Source of the DNA: Misgurnus anguillicaudatus
Lineage: Eukaryota; Chordata; Actinopteri; Cypriniformes; Cobitidae
Assembly: GCF_027580225.2 (NCBI RefSeq)
Contig: NC_073357.2
Location: forward strand, 44,416,001 to 44,480,000
Reading direction: 5' to 3'
DNA: 64,000 nt
Below, piece after piece: positions 13,841 to 27,435 of this stretch. The translations under genes and the position numbers were made by a program. Below the pieces are notes generated by a model, which had not been told where the DNA came from, did no database searches, and saw only the letters and a program-made list of their open reading frames with translations. The stretch's first letter is position 1. Each line of letters starts with the position of its first letter.

Positions 13841-14095
13841 GATTTTGCCAAATGAGAGATGTCCTCAGGGCAAAATATTGTGTTAACCCAAGGACATCAT
13901 TTTTCTAAATAAAACCTAAAGCCACCCCCAACCCTAAAATCAGAGGGACATGATAAGTGAAAAACAATGGTCTAGAAACAGCAAATCCTGTTTTTAAGTC
14001 TGTAAACTTATTTCTGAAATTTAATTGGTTGATTGAAATGTTGTCCCAGGGTCAACATAATGTTGCCCTGAGGACATCAACCACTTGGCAAAATC
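13841..14095. mobile_element. 255-bp MITE nested in the 13653-15597 element
   Basis: Left end gattttgccaaatgagagat followed by gtcctcagggcaa is mirrored by ttgccctgaggacatc and cacttggcaaaatc at the right. TIRs exceed 30 bp. No ORF. Confidence 0.75.
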
Positions 14096-14103
14096 AGGAG
14101 AGC

Positions 14104-14833
14104 CGTACATTCACACAGGGCATAAGTGTTGACGCTTCCCATTCACTTTTAACTCTTTCCCCGCCATTGACGAGTTATCTCGTCAATCTGCAATACCGCT
14201 ATTATATTCCGCAACTTATAAAACACGGAAGTATTGCCCTAGGGCAAACAGCTGTATGTCCGTGTGTGTTTTAAAGATCACTCTACATCTGATCTCTATC
14301 AAAAGTCCTTCACAAAAATGGAATTATCTCAGCTTTTTGCTCAAAATGTTGTGTTTTTGATGAAACCTACACATATTTGAGAGGTGATAAAAACAGAACA
14401 CATGAAGGTAGGATGAAACGGATTTTTTTGTTTGAAAGCAGAGGGTCTATTCTTTTAATTCATATATTGTATGTTTATATATTTAAAAAGGAGCATTTTC
14501 TGGAAGGCATTAAACTTTTGTGAAACTCATGAAAAATGCTGGCGGTGAAAGAGTTAATGGGTGATATTATGCGTTGCCGAACTGAATTGTGGATCCATCG
14601 GCGCTACGTCAGTGCCGTTGCTCGTGCCAGAAGTTGAACATTTCTCGACTTTTCAAGCAGCAACGCGTGCGTCAGCCAATCAGATCGCTTTATGCAAATA
14701 ACCTAGGCAGAGCCAGCCAATTACGTTTATGGAAGACCGAAGCATGTTTAGCGGTCATTGTGATTGGCTTTTGGCCACGCTTCAGACAAGCCTTCTGTCA
14801 AGCATTAACGTTTTCGCCCCGTGTGAATGTACC
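14104..14833. mobile_element. TIR element nested in the 13653-15597 element, itself interrupted
   Basis: Left end cgtacattcacacagggc, right end gccccgtgtgaatgtac(c), an inverted pair of about 18 bp. At 14149-14557 it is split by another element exactly at a TTAA: the sequences flanking the insert, cattcacttt and tgggtgat, read as one continuous site if one TTAA copy is removed. Confidence 0.75.
14149..14557. mobile_element. Innermost TTAA element (ttaactctttc...gaaagagttaa)
   Basis: Starts ttaactctttccccgcca and ends tggcggtgaaagagttaa, an 18-bp TIR with one mismatch, with TTAA at each end. The host sequence makes the TTAA duplication visible. It is 409 bp with no ORF, consistent with a non-autonomous piggyBac- or Kolobok-type element. 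Confidence 0.85.
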
Positions 14834-15597
14834 ATCAGTAGCGCATTGTTACTTTTGACTCTGTCGGCAGGGACGAAATAACACACAGGTGGATCAAAAG
14901 TAACACAACAGAACACAATAGATTTTTGTGTTACACTTGATTTTAGTACATATAAATGACTATGACCTTGTTAATATGTAACTGCAAACATATTTTGTAA
15001 TTTATATTTGCAAAAAATAATGAAATTACATTTTAATTTAAAATTTCATGATTTTATCAAATGTTTCAAAAGCAACCCGACAGTACAAATTTGAAATGTT
15101 AATTTATGTTAAATTAACAGTTTGAACACTATAAAATTAAATTAAAGCAAATCAGAATAATACATTTTAACATAATGCAACAGTATTAGCAGCGGGACAA
15201 AAGTAACAAGTATTACTTTCGTCTCGACAGGAACTCCTGACATTTAAACCTGATTTACTTTAATTTCGAAAAACTCTGAAAAGTCCAACTTCAGGATGTG
15301 TTAGAGCACTAAATAACCTGTAGATTGATCAGTACTTTAACACATGAAACCAGAAACACAACGCGTTATAAGAAAAATATTACCGCTTTAGGAATTTACT
15401 TACAGTATCATTGTTGAAAACAGCTTTCCGGACCTACACGCGCAAAATGGTAAGGAAATAATGCAATATTTGTCAGCTCTGAAAAGGGTTGCGTGCTGAA
15501 GATGCTGTCACAGTTTGGAATGCAAATGTTATCAGAGCTCGGAGGAAGTCATTTTGGTAATTTCGCCCCGCTTTACTTTCGCCTCGGTTCTCCCCTA

Positions 15598-17213
<1,616 letters not shown>

Positions 17214-18412
17214 CTTAAATCAAACGTTTAGCTAGCACTGGCTTAGAGGACAGTGTGGCATGACTGGCAGTCAATACATCTTTGTGCGTTGGTGAGCTAA
17301 TCCATCCAAATAAATGCCAATGTTTTCCCAATTTCTCTCTTTATTGACAAGACTACGGGTTAGCCAGATGAGGATCAAAACCTGAGACATTTTAAAAGTC
17401 AGAAGCATCAAAAGTTCAACCTCAAACAGCCCAGAGCTCTTTATGTTACCTGTCCTACAGAATGTTGTAGTTTATGTGTGAATGTGTGCATGCTCTTTGT
17501 GTATGCGTGAGCTTGTGTGAGTTTGTAGACATGTGTGCTCGTTCACTTATCTCCATGAGATAGCATGGAGGTCTAAAGAACCACAGTACCAGTTTACTTC
17601 ATATTTCATGTTACAATCAGTTTCCTTCACAAGACGCACAGAACAAACTATAATCTCAAAGCAGCAGCATTAGGACAGGTCTCCACTGTCTGCAACATTT
17701 GCTCCCGAAATGGGATTTTAAATGTCAAGGAGGCAGTAAATAGTACAAAAGACGAACATCCAGTTAGCCCAAAAATTCAGGGCTCCAGGGAAATTAAATA
17801 TTTGACATGAACATTAACACACACCTCCACCGGCTGATGCCACTTTCACATACATTATAACAATCCCTGTAGTACTAGCACATGCTGGCATTGAAAAATT
17901 GAAAATTTCAGTGAGATGATGTAACTAGCAGAGTGACTGAATGTAAATTATGTCCTGGTTACATCACTAACAAACTGTCCTCCTGTCGTACAACTGTACA
18001 GTACGAGATCACCAACATCAGGGATTTGTTTCCCAGGGAACACACAGTTTCTTCCTGATCCCATTTTTCAAACTTTAGTTAGTGTGTAATGTTGTTGTTA
18101 AAGCATAAACAATACCTGCAAAGTGATAAAGCTCAAAGTTCACTGCCAGGCGATATTTTCTTTAACAGAATACAGCAAACGGCCGGTTTGGACTACAGCC
18201 CTCTACGTCCCATTTAATGATGTCAATAAAATAGTTTTTGACTAAACTTGTCCGCAGGAATATGTCAGTCGCCAGCTTTGGCTCAAACGGCTCTACTAAG
18301 CTAAGCTGCTGTTGAATCACAACACACTAAACAAACTACACAATCAATTATGTATTTCTGAAGGAGAGACTTCATAGGGAGACATCAGCTCATTTTTAGG
18401 ACAGTGAAAACA

Positions 18413-18894
18413 CACTGCAAAAAATTATGTGTTAATTTTTTACACATTGTGTGTGTCATGCTATTTAAAGCGTTATTTCATGTTAAAATAAATAAAAGGG
18501 ACAACACAAGTTGTGTTAAAAAGTAATTCCAATACGGTAATTCCACTACTTTTAGCGGTAATGAACCTGTAACAAAGTTTTTTTTTTTAAATCAAGTAAT
18601 GCAGTTACAATTAGTGAAATGTAAATGAGTTGGTTACTCGCGTTACTCTATTTTGTGATAAATGAACACTTGCAGAGAAGACATTTCTGATTTAACATTG
18701 TAGCTTAGTTACAGGTTCATTAGCGCTAAAAGTAGTGGAATTACCGTAACAAAATTACTTTGTAACCCGTTACTCCTGTCACTGTTTTTAATACAGCTTG
18801 TGTTGTCCCTTTTATTGATTTTAACATGAAATAACGCCTTAAATGGCATGACACACACAATGTGTAAAAAATTAACACCACATTTTTTGCAGTG
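18413..18894. mobile_element. Fold-back TIR element, about 480 bp
   Basis: Left arm starts cactgcaaaaaattatgtgt and includes gtgtgtcatg, gacaacacaagttgtgtt and ccactacttttagcg. The right arm is its inverse (cgctaaaagtagtgg, acagcttgtgttgtccc, catgacacacacaatgtg, attttttgcagtg). Arms are about 160 bp each. No ORF. Confidence 0.8.
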
Positions 18895-18950
18895 CAGCGG
18901 TTTTGAGATAAGTAAATTGTGTAAAATACTGAGTTTTTACACGTGAAACA

Positions 18951-19423
18951 CAGTGGCAGCTCGTAACTGCTCATCCATGTGGCGCAAATTCAAAATTAGT
19001 TTGTAGTGTCATGTGTGTTGCTTGTGTTTTCAAAATATGTGTTTGTTGCGTCATGTAAACCATTTGCATCATCTGTTTTGTCAAAATAAGTGCCTGCTGC
19101 ACACGCGTCAAAACCGTTTATGATAAATGAGACGCTCATGTTCAGATAATACACGCAATACACTCTCTTAACAGTAAACAAATAATTACGCATGAGATTA
19201 TGTGAGTATCTGGCAAACACGAGCATCTCTTTTATCATAAACCATTTAGATGCATTTGCAGCAGGCACTTATTTTGACAAGACACGTGATGCACATAGGT
19301 TACCTTGACGCGCAGAACACATATTATTTTGAAATAAAGAACCACACACATGACGGGCTACATACATGTTGTGACAAACTCGGCATCGAGCGCCCTCGAA
19401 AAAGAAGTCACCGGCCGCCACTG
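18951..19423. mobile_element. hAT-like fold-back MITE, copy A (cagtggcagc family)
   Basis: Starts cagtggcagctcgtaactgc and ends tcaccggccgccactg. The interior is a further inverted repeat around ttatgataaatgagacgctc / gagcatctcttttatcataa. Flanks gtgaaaca (18943-18950) and atgaaaca (19424-19431) match 7/8, fitting an 8-bp hAT target duplication. Same family as 47389-47856 and 54701-56209. Confidence 0.85.
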
Positions 19424-19431
19424 ATGAAACA

Positions 19432-20568
19432 TGAACACATGCAATATTGCACACTGTAAACACAATCAAAGCTTCAAAAACACAGAAAGAACGGGACCTT
19501 AAAAATAAAAAAAAATATTCTAAAACTTATGAAATCAATATGAAAACTACTCTAATAAAATTGGATAAAATCATTTATCAAATGCATAAATGTATAATAG
19601 TTCATCACTTGCTTGTATGGGCACTCACTGTAAAAAAACACTTATATGGGCACAAAATATGGGACAAATATCCAATTGCACAACTCACAGTGAGATTATA
19701 GATAAAGCTATTAAAATGCAATAAACTCTGACTATTTTTTAAGCCTCACTTAATCCACTAAAACAGTTTAAATTAGAGTCTGAAGTGGATTTACAGAAAA
19801 GAGTTATTTGCATAAATACACACATTTGTTAAGTTAAGCACACTAAAAGACAATGACAGAAATGCCTGTTTAAGCACGTTCATAAATTAAAATGTTTGCT
19901 AAAACAAGCATACAACATTAACGACTGCACTTATAAATGAGCTAAGAAAAAAACTGCACTTTTCTGTGCCTTCCATAAATTTAGCTGCACTGCTGAAATC
20001 AGAGAAATCTCTTTATAGGTTTATATGAGTTTGCTATTGGCTAACATTTTATATTCTGTCTCTGCGTCTCCCACAAGGCCCTTTTCCCCCACTTTAATAA
20101 CCTTAAGACTACAAAATCTTCAGGAAATAGTGCATTTTCAGAAGTCATCTCTGCACACTCTTGTTTTCATTAAAATGCTGGCAGTCGTAATGTCATTGCC
20201 AAAGTCAATACCTACAAGTTTTACTGCCACAATATGAAACCATCAACACTAACTCCTGATTTCAAAATCCAGTCAATCAAAATATTGTATTGTCTATGAC
20301 GGAGATAAGCAATGGACATATTTTACATCTACTTTACTATAAACTGTGGTTCAAACAGAGCTCATTACGAGAAGCCATAATTAAAGCCACATTAGTTGCA
20401 TTACAGGTGACAACGGTGTCCGAATATCAACGTATACAGTAACACATATTCTGTCTCTTTCCCGTCACAAATGTTACTCAATTAAATAGTTATATAGAGA
20501 AATCAGCATGGGCAGAGGCTGAATCAACTTTAGGGTAAGGCAAATGCACCTCCTCTTTTAAAACACAT
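19432..20568. other. A/T-rich intron sequence, nothing recognised
   Basis: Low-complexity aaataaa-rich stretch at 19490-19560 and otherwise unremarkable sequence. No splice-bounded cadherin frame on the minus strand. Confidence 0.4.
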
Positions 20569-20945
20569 TTAAAGGTGCAGTGTGTAATTTTTAGAAGTAT
20601 CTCTTGACAGAATTGCAAACTAATATACAAAACTATATTATCAGGGGTGTATAAAGACCTTTCATAATGAACTGTTATGTGATTATTACCCTAGAACGAG
20701 ACCTTTATATCTACATACACCGAGGGTCCCCCTACATGGAAGTCACCATTTTGTGCAGCCATTTTTCTACAGAAGCCCTTAACGGACAATTTTTTGTACT
20801 TAGTTGTCTCCGACCATGACATGTTTGTCCAACGTAGCTTCTCTATGTGTTTCAAAAGCGAGGGATGACCAGTGGACTAAGCCGTTGGTTGCAATTCGCA
20901 ACCTCACCACTAGATGCCACTAAAATTTACACACTGCACCTTTAA
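20569..20945. mobile_element. TTAA-bounded MITE, copy 1 (ttaaaggtgcagtgtgtaa)
   Basis: Ends ttaaaggtgcagtgtgtaa and tttacacactgcacctttaa form a near-perfect TIR of about 20 bp with TTAA at both edges. It is 377 bp without an ORF. A second copy in opposite orientation is at 44585-44972 (shared ctctatgtgtttcaaaagcg and caccactagatgcc segments). Confidence 0.88.
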
Positions 20946-21236
20946 GGATTTCTACACACCTGTGGTTTCAACCTCACCTGGCAACAACCTACACCTCCCA
21001 GCACAAAAGCTCTGGATAAATTATTTTTATTAAACTGGCTTCATTCACAAAACCACTTTTAGTGGACATAGATTAAGTATTTTCTCTTTAAATTCTTCCA
21101 CAACAAAACTATATGAATACCTAAAACAAGATAATACTTGAACAAGATAAATAAAACTTTCATCTCATAAACTCAACAATCTCTAAGAAAGAAGCTATTC
21201 CTTGCTTACCAATATGATATATAATTTATTTATCCA

Positions 21237-21266
21237 TCCATTCATTCATTCATTCATTCATTCATT
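21237..21266. repeat. (ATTC)n microsatellite
   Basis: About seven tandem cattcatt units immediately before the MITE at 21271. Confidence 0.9.
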
Positions 21267-21270
21267 TATT

Positions 21271-21626
21271 AGGGCAGTCAAAAGATTAATCACAATAAAT
21301 CGCATACAAAATAAAAGTTTGTTTTTGCATAATATATGTGTGTGTGCACTGTGTGTAATTATTCTGTATAAATAAATACACACACATGCATGTATGTATT
21401 TAAGAAACATTTACATGTATATATGTATTTTTTTAAATTTTGATATATTTTATATTATATATAAATAAAACAATTACATAAATAAAATGTTTCTTTAAAT
21501 GTATACATGTAAGTGTTTTTTTATATATACATAATAATTACACATAATACACACACAAATACATTATTCAAACACATACTTTAATTTTGTATGCGATTAA
21601 TCGCGATTAATCTTTTGACAGCCCTT
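21271..21626. mobile_element. MITE (agggcagtcaaaagattaat)
   Basis: Left agggcagtcaaaagattaat and right attaatcttttgacagccct-t form an inverted pair of about 20 bp, extended inward by cgcatacaaaat / ttttgtatgcg. Interior A/T-rich, no ORF, followed by a short (AT)n run. Confidence 0.85.
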
Positions 21627-21832
21627 ATATATATATATGACTATAGATGGTTACATTAATGCAAAGAAAAGGCCAATCCTAATTTAGTATGCAAGTGTGT
21701 AAGAAAAAATGATGAAAGTATTACATCAATGTCATCTATGATGTTGAATGGCTGACATGTGTTTGAAATGGTTTCCCGGCTCTAACTTAAATTGACATGC
21801 AATGACCCATAAAAGGTAAAGATGACCTCTAC

Positions 21833-22017
21833 CTGCTATTCGCAGAGAGGCGGAGTTGTAGATGGCATCGTCCCGTAGCTCCCTCACGTTCACCTTGACG
21901 CTGGAGACCACGTCTGGCCATATCCCATCTGAGACTAGCACCTGAAAGTCATAACTCCCGGGTGGTGTGTTTTCCTTTATAATGAGGAACCCTGTCCGCT
22001 TGTTCAGGACAAAATTA
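21833..22017 (-). CDS. Cadherin exon 13 of window: degenerate last EC repeat
   Basis: 185-bp exon, phase 2 in and phase 1 out. It encodes NFVLNKRTGFLIIKENTPPG then SYDFQVLVSDGIWPDVVSSV and KVNVRELRDDAIYNSASLRI. An EC-like fold is recognisable (N-x-x-TG-x-L-x-x-K, strand SDG), but the terminal DxNDN linker is gone and is replaced by VREL, as in the final repeat of CadN. It is followed by the non-cadherin juxtamembrane module. The acceptor is acacctgcag and the donor ATAGCAG|gtagag. Confidence 0.92.
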
Positions 22018-23098
22018 CTGCAGGTGTGAAAATAATAAGAAAAAGATGAAACCATTTATAATCTCAATAAATGTCATCTAATTTGGTTGTTGATGCTCTT
22101 TTTAAATTAGAGGTATTTAACTCTGTGACATTTTTTTGAGCAAAAATTTCATTTTCAGCACAAAAATGTCAACAAATATTTCTGAGGAAAAAACAACTAA
22201 GTGACATGACAGCAATTCTGATAGGATGTAAATTCAATGTCAGTGTAACTGAAATGAGTGTCTAGAATGAATGGTGAGGATGATTCTTGGGTAAAGAAAG
22301 GAAAAACTATGCAATAAAGAAAATGGCAGGTTGCATCATTCGCCTGCGAGGCTTTTTCCTTTTTCAACTTTAATAAACAAAACATATTGCAACAAGTTGT
22401 GGATGGCAGATGCACTGAAGCATAAATTTGACTGACCTCACCCATAAAACAATCTAAACTCAATATGTCCCAAAATTGAACAGCATAATACAAACAAACA
22501 CTCGTATGCAAGCTTGTTGAATATATTTATGTTTACTATATTCATATGCGCAAAATATTTGTGGGGAAGATAAGAGCAGACAAATTCCAGTTATAATTTA
22601 AAGTGACATTCTGAGTTTTCAATGTTCTATGTTTCTATGTTCCCTCCCTTTATCTCTACACACACATACGCGTGCACACACACACACACAAATATGTGAC
22701 TGTTTTTATCATTTATTATGCATTCTGAGACAGATGGGAGAGGAAGCCTGAGAAAGGGAGAGAGAAAGATAGAGAGAGTTCAGGCGCCTATGTGATCAGG
22801 AGGTCTTTAGTTTGCAGTTGGCCCTGACAGGATCATCTGACCATTGTACACCCCCTCAACTAAAGTGCAAAACATAAATAAAGAAGAGCAAGAGAGAGGA
22901 TAGTTGCTGAGAAGAAAGCAGAGGAAAGGGTTAGACAATGTTCTCAGAGATCCCTTGACCCCTTTAAAAAATACAATAGGTGAAAATCTGTGAGATCAAG
23001 AGAGCAGAAAGACACTGTAGAGAAACACATTAACAGCATGGATGGGATGATGTAATGATATGGCAGGAAAAGGAAGAAGAAGTAAAAAAAGGTCTCAC
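22018..23098. other. Intron between exons 13 and 12
   Basis: About 1.1 kb without coding signal. Contains a short (CA)n run near 22670-22690 and a purine-rich tract near 22735-22780. Confidence 0.5.
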
Positions 23099-23192
23099 TT
23101 AGGAACATGTCCCTCGAAGGCATATGTCTTGTTATCCCAGTCATCTGGATCTGGTGAGTAGACTTTTCCCAGCACATTGGTGGGCATTCTTC
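23099..23192 (-). CDS. Cadherin exon 12 of window: DPDDWD membrane-proximal segment
   Basis: 94-bp exon, phase 1 in and phase 2 out. It encodes RMPTNVLGKVYSPDPDDWDN then KTYAFEGHVP. The GKVY-x-x-DPDDWD signature marks the last, degenerate cadherin repeat of CadN/type III cadherins, before the classic-cadherin juxtamembrane domain, and is a key reason for placing the gene in this class. The acceptor is gttattacag and the donor CCTAA|gtgaga. The split AAT codon is completed by T from exon 13. Confidence 0.9.
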
Positions 23193-23382
23193 CTGTTATT
23201 ACACAAGCCTTTCTGTCAAAGCACTGCATGTACAGCATGTAAATACATATTGTATACTGATCATGTCTTTTTATTAGAATACAACCAGAAAATACAGGAA
23301 ATGTGTATGTAGTATTAAAATGTATTTCTAAATCTAATCGAATGACTTCAGGACTTCAGTCTCCTCAAGAAAGTTCAAGATG

Positions 23383-23732
23383 TTTTCCATGTCCGTACCA
23401 CAGACTTTCGTTTTCGTGTCAGTTTTAAGTATTAGTTACTCAATTGCTTTTCCAAATTTTTTTTTACAATTTTCATGTAGGTTTGGGGTTAGAACGACTT
23501 TCTGTAACATCAAATGACATTCAAATCCAACTCTAACCTTAACGTCAGACGACAACTGTTTAAAAATTAGAAAGAAAATAAAAAACCAATAGTTAAAGTG
23601 AAATCCTAACCCAAACCCTAAATCTAACCCCAAACCCACGTGAAAATAATTTAAAAATAGGAAAAAACAATTTAGTAACCAATATGGGAAACTGACATGT
23701 TAAAGAAAGTCTGTGGTACGGACACGGAAAAA
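23383..23732. repeat. Fold-back element with telomere-like internal motif
   Basis: Left ccatgtccgtaccacagact is mirrored by agtctgtggtacggacacgg on the right. The interior carries gggttagaacg and ctaaccccaaacccacgtga blocks like those in 123-935 and 48681-49201, placing the three in one diverged fold-back family by inference. Confidence 0.65.
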
Positions 23733-24597
23733 TGCAGAGATACGTGACAATGACACGAATAAATGAGCAAAATATTCCGTTATACTTCTCTAAAAGGACT
23801 ATATTGTTATTGATTCTTTGTGATATTTATCCGGAAGTAACGTGTGTTACACGAAAGCTGTTTGTTTATGTTGTTACTGCTAAAACCACTTATACACAGT
23901 AAAGTCTACTGAAACATTGTGTGCACCAAGGTGTTAAAGTGTCTAATTATGTGTTGCGTGCAATCATTAGGCATTGTGCAGAATCATCCTTAAAAATGCA
24001 CTTCAGAACTGCTGACATATGTTGACAGCTGAAACCTGATGTAGGTATGAAACAGTTATGAATGACTTTGTTAATGTGCCATCGATTTAGTGCAAGACTG
24101 TATGGAGCTTAGGTTTCAAGGCTGGGAAGCTTTTTTAACACGGTAATGTTAAAACTTAAACTACAGTCAAGCTTGCCTTTGAAAAAAGTAATAAATTCAT
24201 TACAAGCTGATTTTTTTAATAAATAAAGGAAGGAAGGAATGAAAAATAAGCTAGCATTAAAGTAAAAGCATTAAACTTTACTAAATAAAATGCATATAAC
24301 TGGGTCGACAGCACAGTAATGGACTGCAGCATTTACGGTAGCTAAATATTCTGCAATTTAAATACATTGCAGGAACTGAAATCAGTAAAACCATTTGTTT
24401 TTCTATAAATAAAAGACATTACATATGCCGGAAAAGACATCGCATGTGATTATTGCCTCAGTTCACTGAGCTGAAAAGATGTGTGGACAATACATTTGCT
24501 CATTAAAAATGGAAAAGAGTGATGCCATGTTTTTATATAAATATACCATTGTTCTAAGGGGAACTGATGTTTTGAGGGAAACTAACTTCATTCAGTA

Positions 24598-24960
24598 AAT
24601 GGACATTTAGCAGATGCTTTTATCCAAAGTAACTTTACAATCCCCTGATGCTCAAACCAGCAATCGTCTGCTTTCCGGCTCTAAGCCCTAACTACTGCAC
24701 AACCCAGACTTATTTTAAAGGAGCCTTGAATCTGTCTTGAATCTATTACAATATATATGCACATTTATAAATGATAATAAATTAACTAGATTATAAATAG
24801 CTTTAGAGTATCAAACAACTATGAGGCGGTTTCCCAGACAGGGTTTTGATTAATCCAGGACTAATTAGGATTAAAATTTTTGCAAGCAAACCTTACAAAA
24901 TACACTACAGGTGTGCATCTTGGGACAAAACAATGTCACCATTGACCCCACCAATGCCCC
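24598..24960. repeat. Dispersed fish repeat fragments
   Basis: At 24604-24640 the motif gacatttagcagatgctttt-atccaaag, also near 12917, a very common teleost repeat. At 24822-24960 a truncated half of the gtttcccagacaggg MITE whose complete copies are at 42564-42800 and 51521-51761. Confidence 0.6.
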
Positions 24961-25044
24961 ATACAGTATGTACTTAAATATCTGCTTAATTTGTTTTGAT
25001 GTAAAACCACGTTTATTGATGATTTTACCTGCCTTTAAATTTAC

Positions 25045-26668
25045 CTCTGTGACAGTTTATGAACACTTTCTTCAGTCCAGCTGTGTGGGCGTGGTCATTC
25101 TCATCACCAATGGTAATAGTGAGGGTGTTAGTGACGGTCTTCGATGGAATGCCGCTGTCAGTCATGATGACGGGCAATAGGAACTCCTTTTGTCTCTCTC
25201 TGTCGAAGGCTCTCAGGGCCGTGATGGTGGCAGTGTCATTACCGTTATCCTGCAGGTGGAAGTCGTTGCTGTATCGATACTCCAGAGGAACAGAGAAAGA
25301 AAAGGGTGAGCCATTCTCTTGCGAATCTCGGTCCACAGCTCGAAGTAAAGTGGAGCTCTGGTTAAGTCGCAGGACCTGTGGTCCCAGAACGTTCTCCCAG
25401 ACTACTGGTGCATAGACTGCCTCGAACTCTGGGCCATTGTCATTTACGTCTAGCAGAGCCATCTGGATAGTTGCTGTGCCGGTCATAGGTGGCGTGCCAT
25501 GGTCTGTTGCTAATATCACCAAATGGTGCTGTGCAACCATTTCCCGATCCAAGTCACTGGCCACAGTGACTAACCCCGATTGGTCCACAGAAAACAGATG
25601 GAATGGATCCGACTCTGGAGCGATGCTATAAGTGATTTCCCGGTTCAACCCCGAGTCCAAATCACTGGCGACCAGACTTGCCAAAGTAGTTCCTGGAGCA
25701 ACATCTTCTCGTATAGAAGGTAGCTGTAGAAAGTGTGGAATGAAGACAGGAGCATGGTCATTGCAGTCTTCTACCTCCAGGGTGCAGTGAAGCAGACTGG
25801 AATACTCCATATCCTCCACTTTAATGGTGAGGTTAAATCGCTGCTCACCGGGCCTTTCATAATCCAAGCGCTTTTTGAGACGAAGAGTCCCACGCTGCTC
25901 CTGTCGATGGCTTACCATGTAAAACTTCTGTTCGGGATCACCAGCCACAACGCTGAAGGTCAGCTGACCATTCTCCCCAGCATCTGCATCCTCGGCAGCC
26001 AGCTCAATGACTGCTGTATTGGGCTCACTGCTCTCAGGTATACGAACCGAGCATGAGCGGTCCAAAAAACGTGGCACGTGGTCATTAACGTCCGTTACGT
26101 GTATAGTTGTCGTCGCCGTTCCCGTCATACCTCCACCATCTCTTGCTTCCACCACCAAGACATACGTGTCAGTCTGCTCTCTGTCTAGGCCAGACATTGC
26201 CACTAAAACTGTTCCAGTAGCAGGGTTGATGCTAAACACATCTGCTCCACTGTTGCCGCCATTCAGCGCGGCATTGCCCACAATTCTGTACGCCAGAACT
26301 GCATTTTGTCCAACAGCTGCATCATCTAAATCAGTGGCGGTCATCTCCATTATGGGACTGCCAGGCAGGGAATTCTCTGCTACATCGCCATGGCAGCTGT
26401 CAGGTGCACAAGCAAAAATGGGAGCGTTGTCGTTTATGTCCCAAACATTGATTATGACATCAGTGAATCCTGTTAGGCCCTCGCCTCCCTCATCAGTGGC
26501 TAGTACTACAAAACGCCACACAGCCCGTGCCTCACGGTCCAATGTTCTCTGGGCATAAATCTTCCCAGTGACCTCATCAATGATAAACTCACTCTCAGCA
26601 CCTTGACCATGCAAAGAGTACCTCAAAGCCTCCTGGTCAGCATCCTTGTCTGGGTCGGAGGCTGTAAC
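25045..26668 (-). CDS. Cadherin exon 11 of window: giant exon with about five EC repeats
   Basis: 1,624-bp exon, phase 0 in and phase 1 out, open throughout. It starts VTASDPDKDADQEALRYSLH and contains in order LDREARAVWRF, DINDNAPIF, LDREQTDTYVL, DVNDHVPRF, LDYERPGEQRF, DCNDHAPVF, LDREMVAQHHL, DVNDNGPEF, FDRERQKEFLL and DENDHAH, so it finishes one EC and encodes four complete ones. The last linker leads into KKVFINCHR, the start of the degenerate membrane-proximal repeat. The acceptor is gatgttgtag. The donor ACAGAG|gtaaat at 25043-25044 gives a frame-compatible join to exon 12. Extra cysteines (CAPDSC, DRSCSV, LLHC, EDCND) are unusual for EC linkers and may form disulfides. Confidence 0.95.
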
Positions 26669-27151
26669 CTACAACATCAAAGAGAATTCATTGAAACTTT
26701 ACTTTTTTATGCCAACTCGAGCAAAAAATGACTCATCATCTATCTTTTCATCCGACGGTCTGTCTGTCTGTAAATCACTCTGCAAACACTGCAAATCAAA
26801 TTGTAGAACACTTAGCATTCATGCCAAATCAATCACAGTTTTCACTATAATTACGAAACATAAAACACCCAGCCAAAGGTGTACATAATGAGTGCTTGGG
26901 CAACGTCCAACGGAATTGCTGTAATATACATTTTCAAATAGCCTATTAATGTGAGATGAATGAGGTAATTTGCATGTGCATGAAATAGCGCAAGAAATAA
27001 ATCGACAAACTGCCATGTTTGAGGAGATTCTTGCACTTTTTTTTCTTGAAATATGCAATGGAAGCAACGATAGAGTTGCAGTTTCAAAATAACAAATCTT
27101 TTATATGAAAATTAAAAAGTAGCACCTGCGACAGTTTTAAAGGTAAACTAC

Positions 27152-27435
27152 CTGGAGCACAAACACAGGAGAACCATCCAGCTCTTCAGTGACACTGCCA
27201 TAGTACTCGTTCACAGAGAAAACGGGTGCTTCATCATTCTTATTCACAACGCTGACTATTACAGTGGCATAATCTTCCCATTTCCCGTCAGAGGCCAAGA
27301 CGTGCAGTTTATAAAGCTTGTTCTGTTCATAATCCAGCTTCTGGGCGATGAAAATGGTTCCCACCTCAGGCTCCATGTCAAAAACACCTCCCACGTTACC
27401 TGATGTAATCTGGTAGCGTAACTTGGCATTGGCAC
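27152..27435 (-). CDS. Cadherin exon 10 of window: rest of EC repeat and next EC start
   Basis: 284-bp exon, phase 1 in and phase 0 out. It continues the repeat with ANAKLRYQITSGNVGGVFDM, EPEVGTIFIAQKLDYEQ, LHVLASDGKWEDYATV and a variant linker VNKNDEAPVFSVNEYYGS. It then starts the next EC with VTEELDGSPVFVLQ. The linker reads NKNDEAP rather than DxNDNxP. The acceptor is ttctgcag and the donor CTCCAG|gtagtt. The next intron (26669-27151) is 483 bp. Confidence 0.92.

Larger units (their letters stand above)
13653..15597. mobile_element. TIR element (tagggggagc...gcgaaagta) hosting two insertions
   Basis: Left end taggggggagcaggggcga, right end ctttcgcctcggttctcccc-ta; the two pair as an imperfect TIR (TAGGGG-GA-C-GGGGCGAAAGTA). 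The internal sequence keeps repeating aaaagtaacaca/gtaacaagtattac motifs. It has no transposase ORF. Insertions at 13841-14095 and 14104-14833 account for about half its length. Confidence 0.65.

Noticed and set aside
25059..26558. Several plus-strand open frames (up to 183 codons) over 25059-26558
   Set aside because: They are antisense shadows of cadherin exon 11. The minus strand carries clear EC motifs and splice sites, the plus frames show none.
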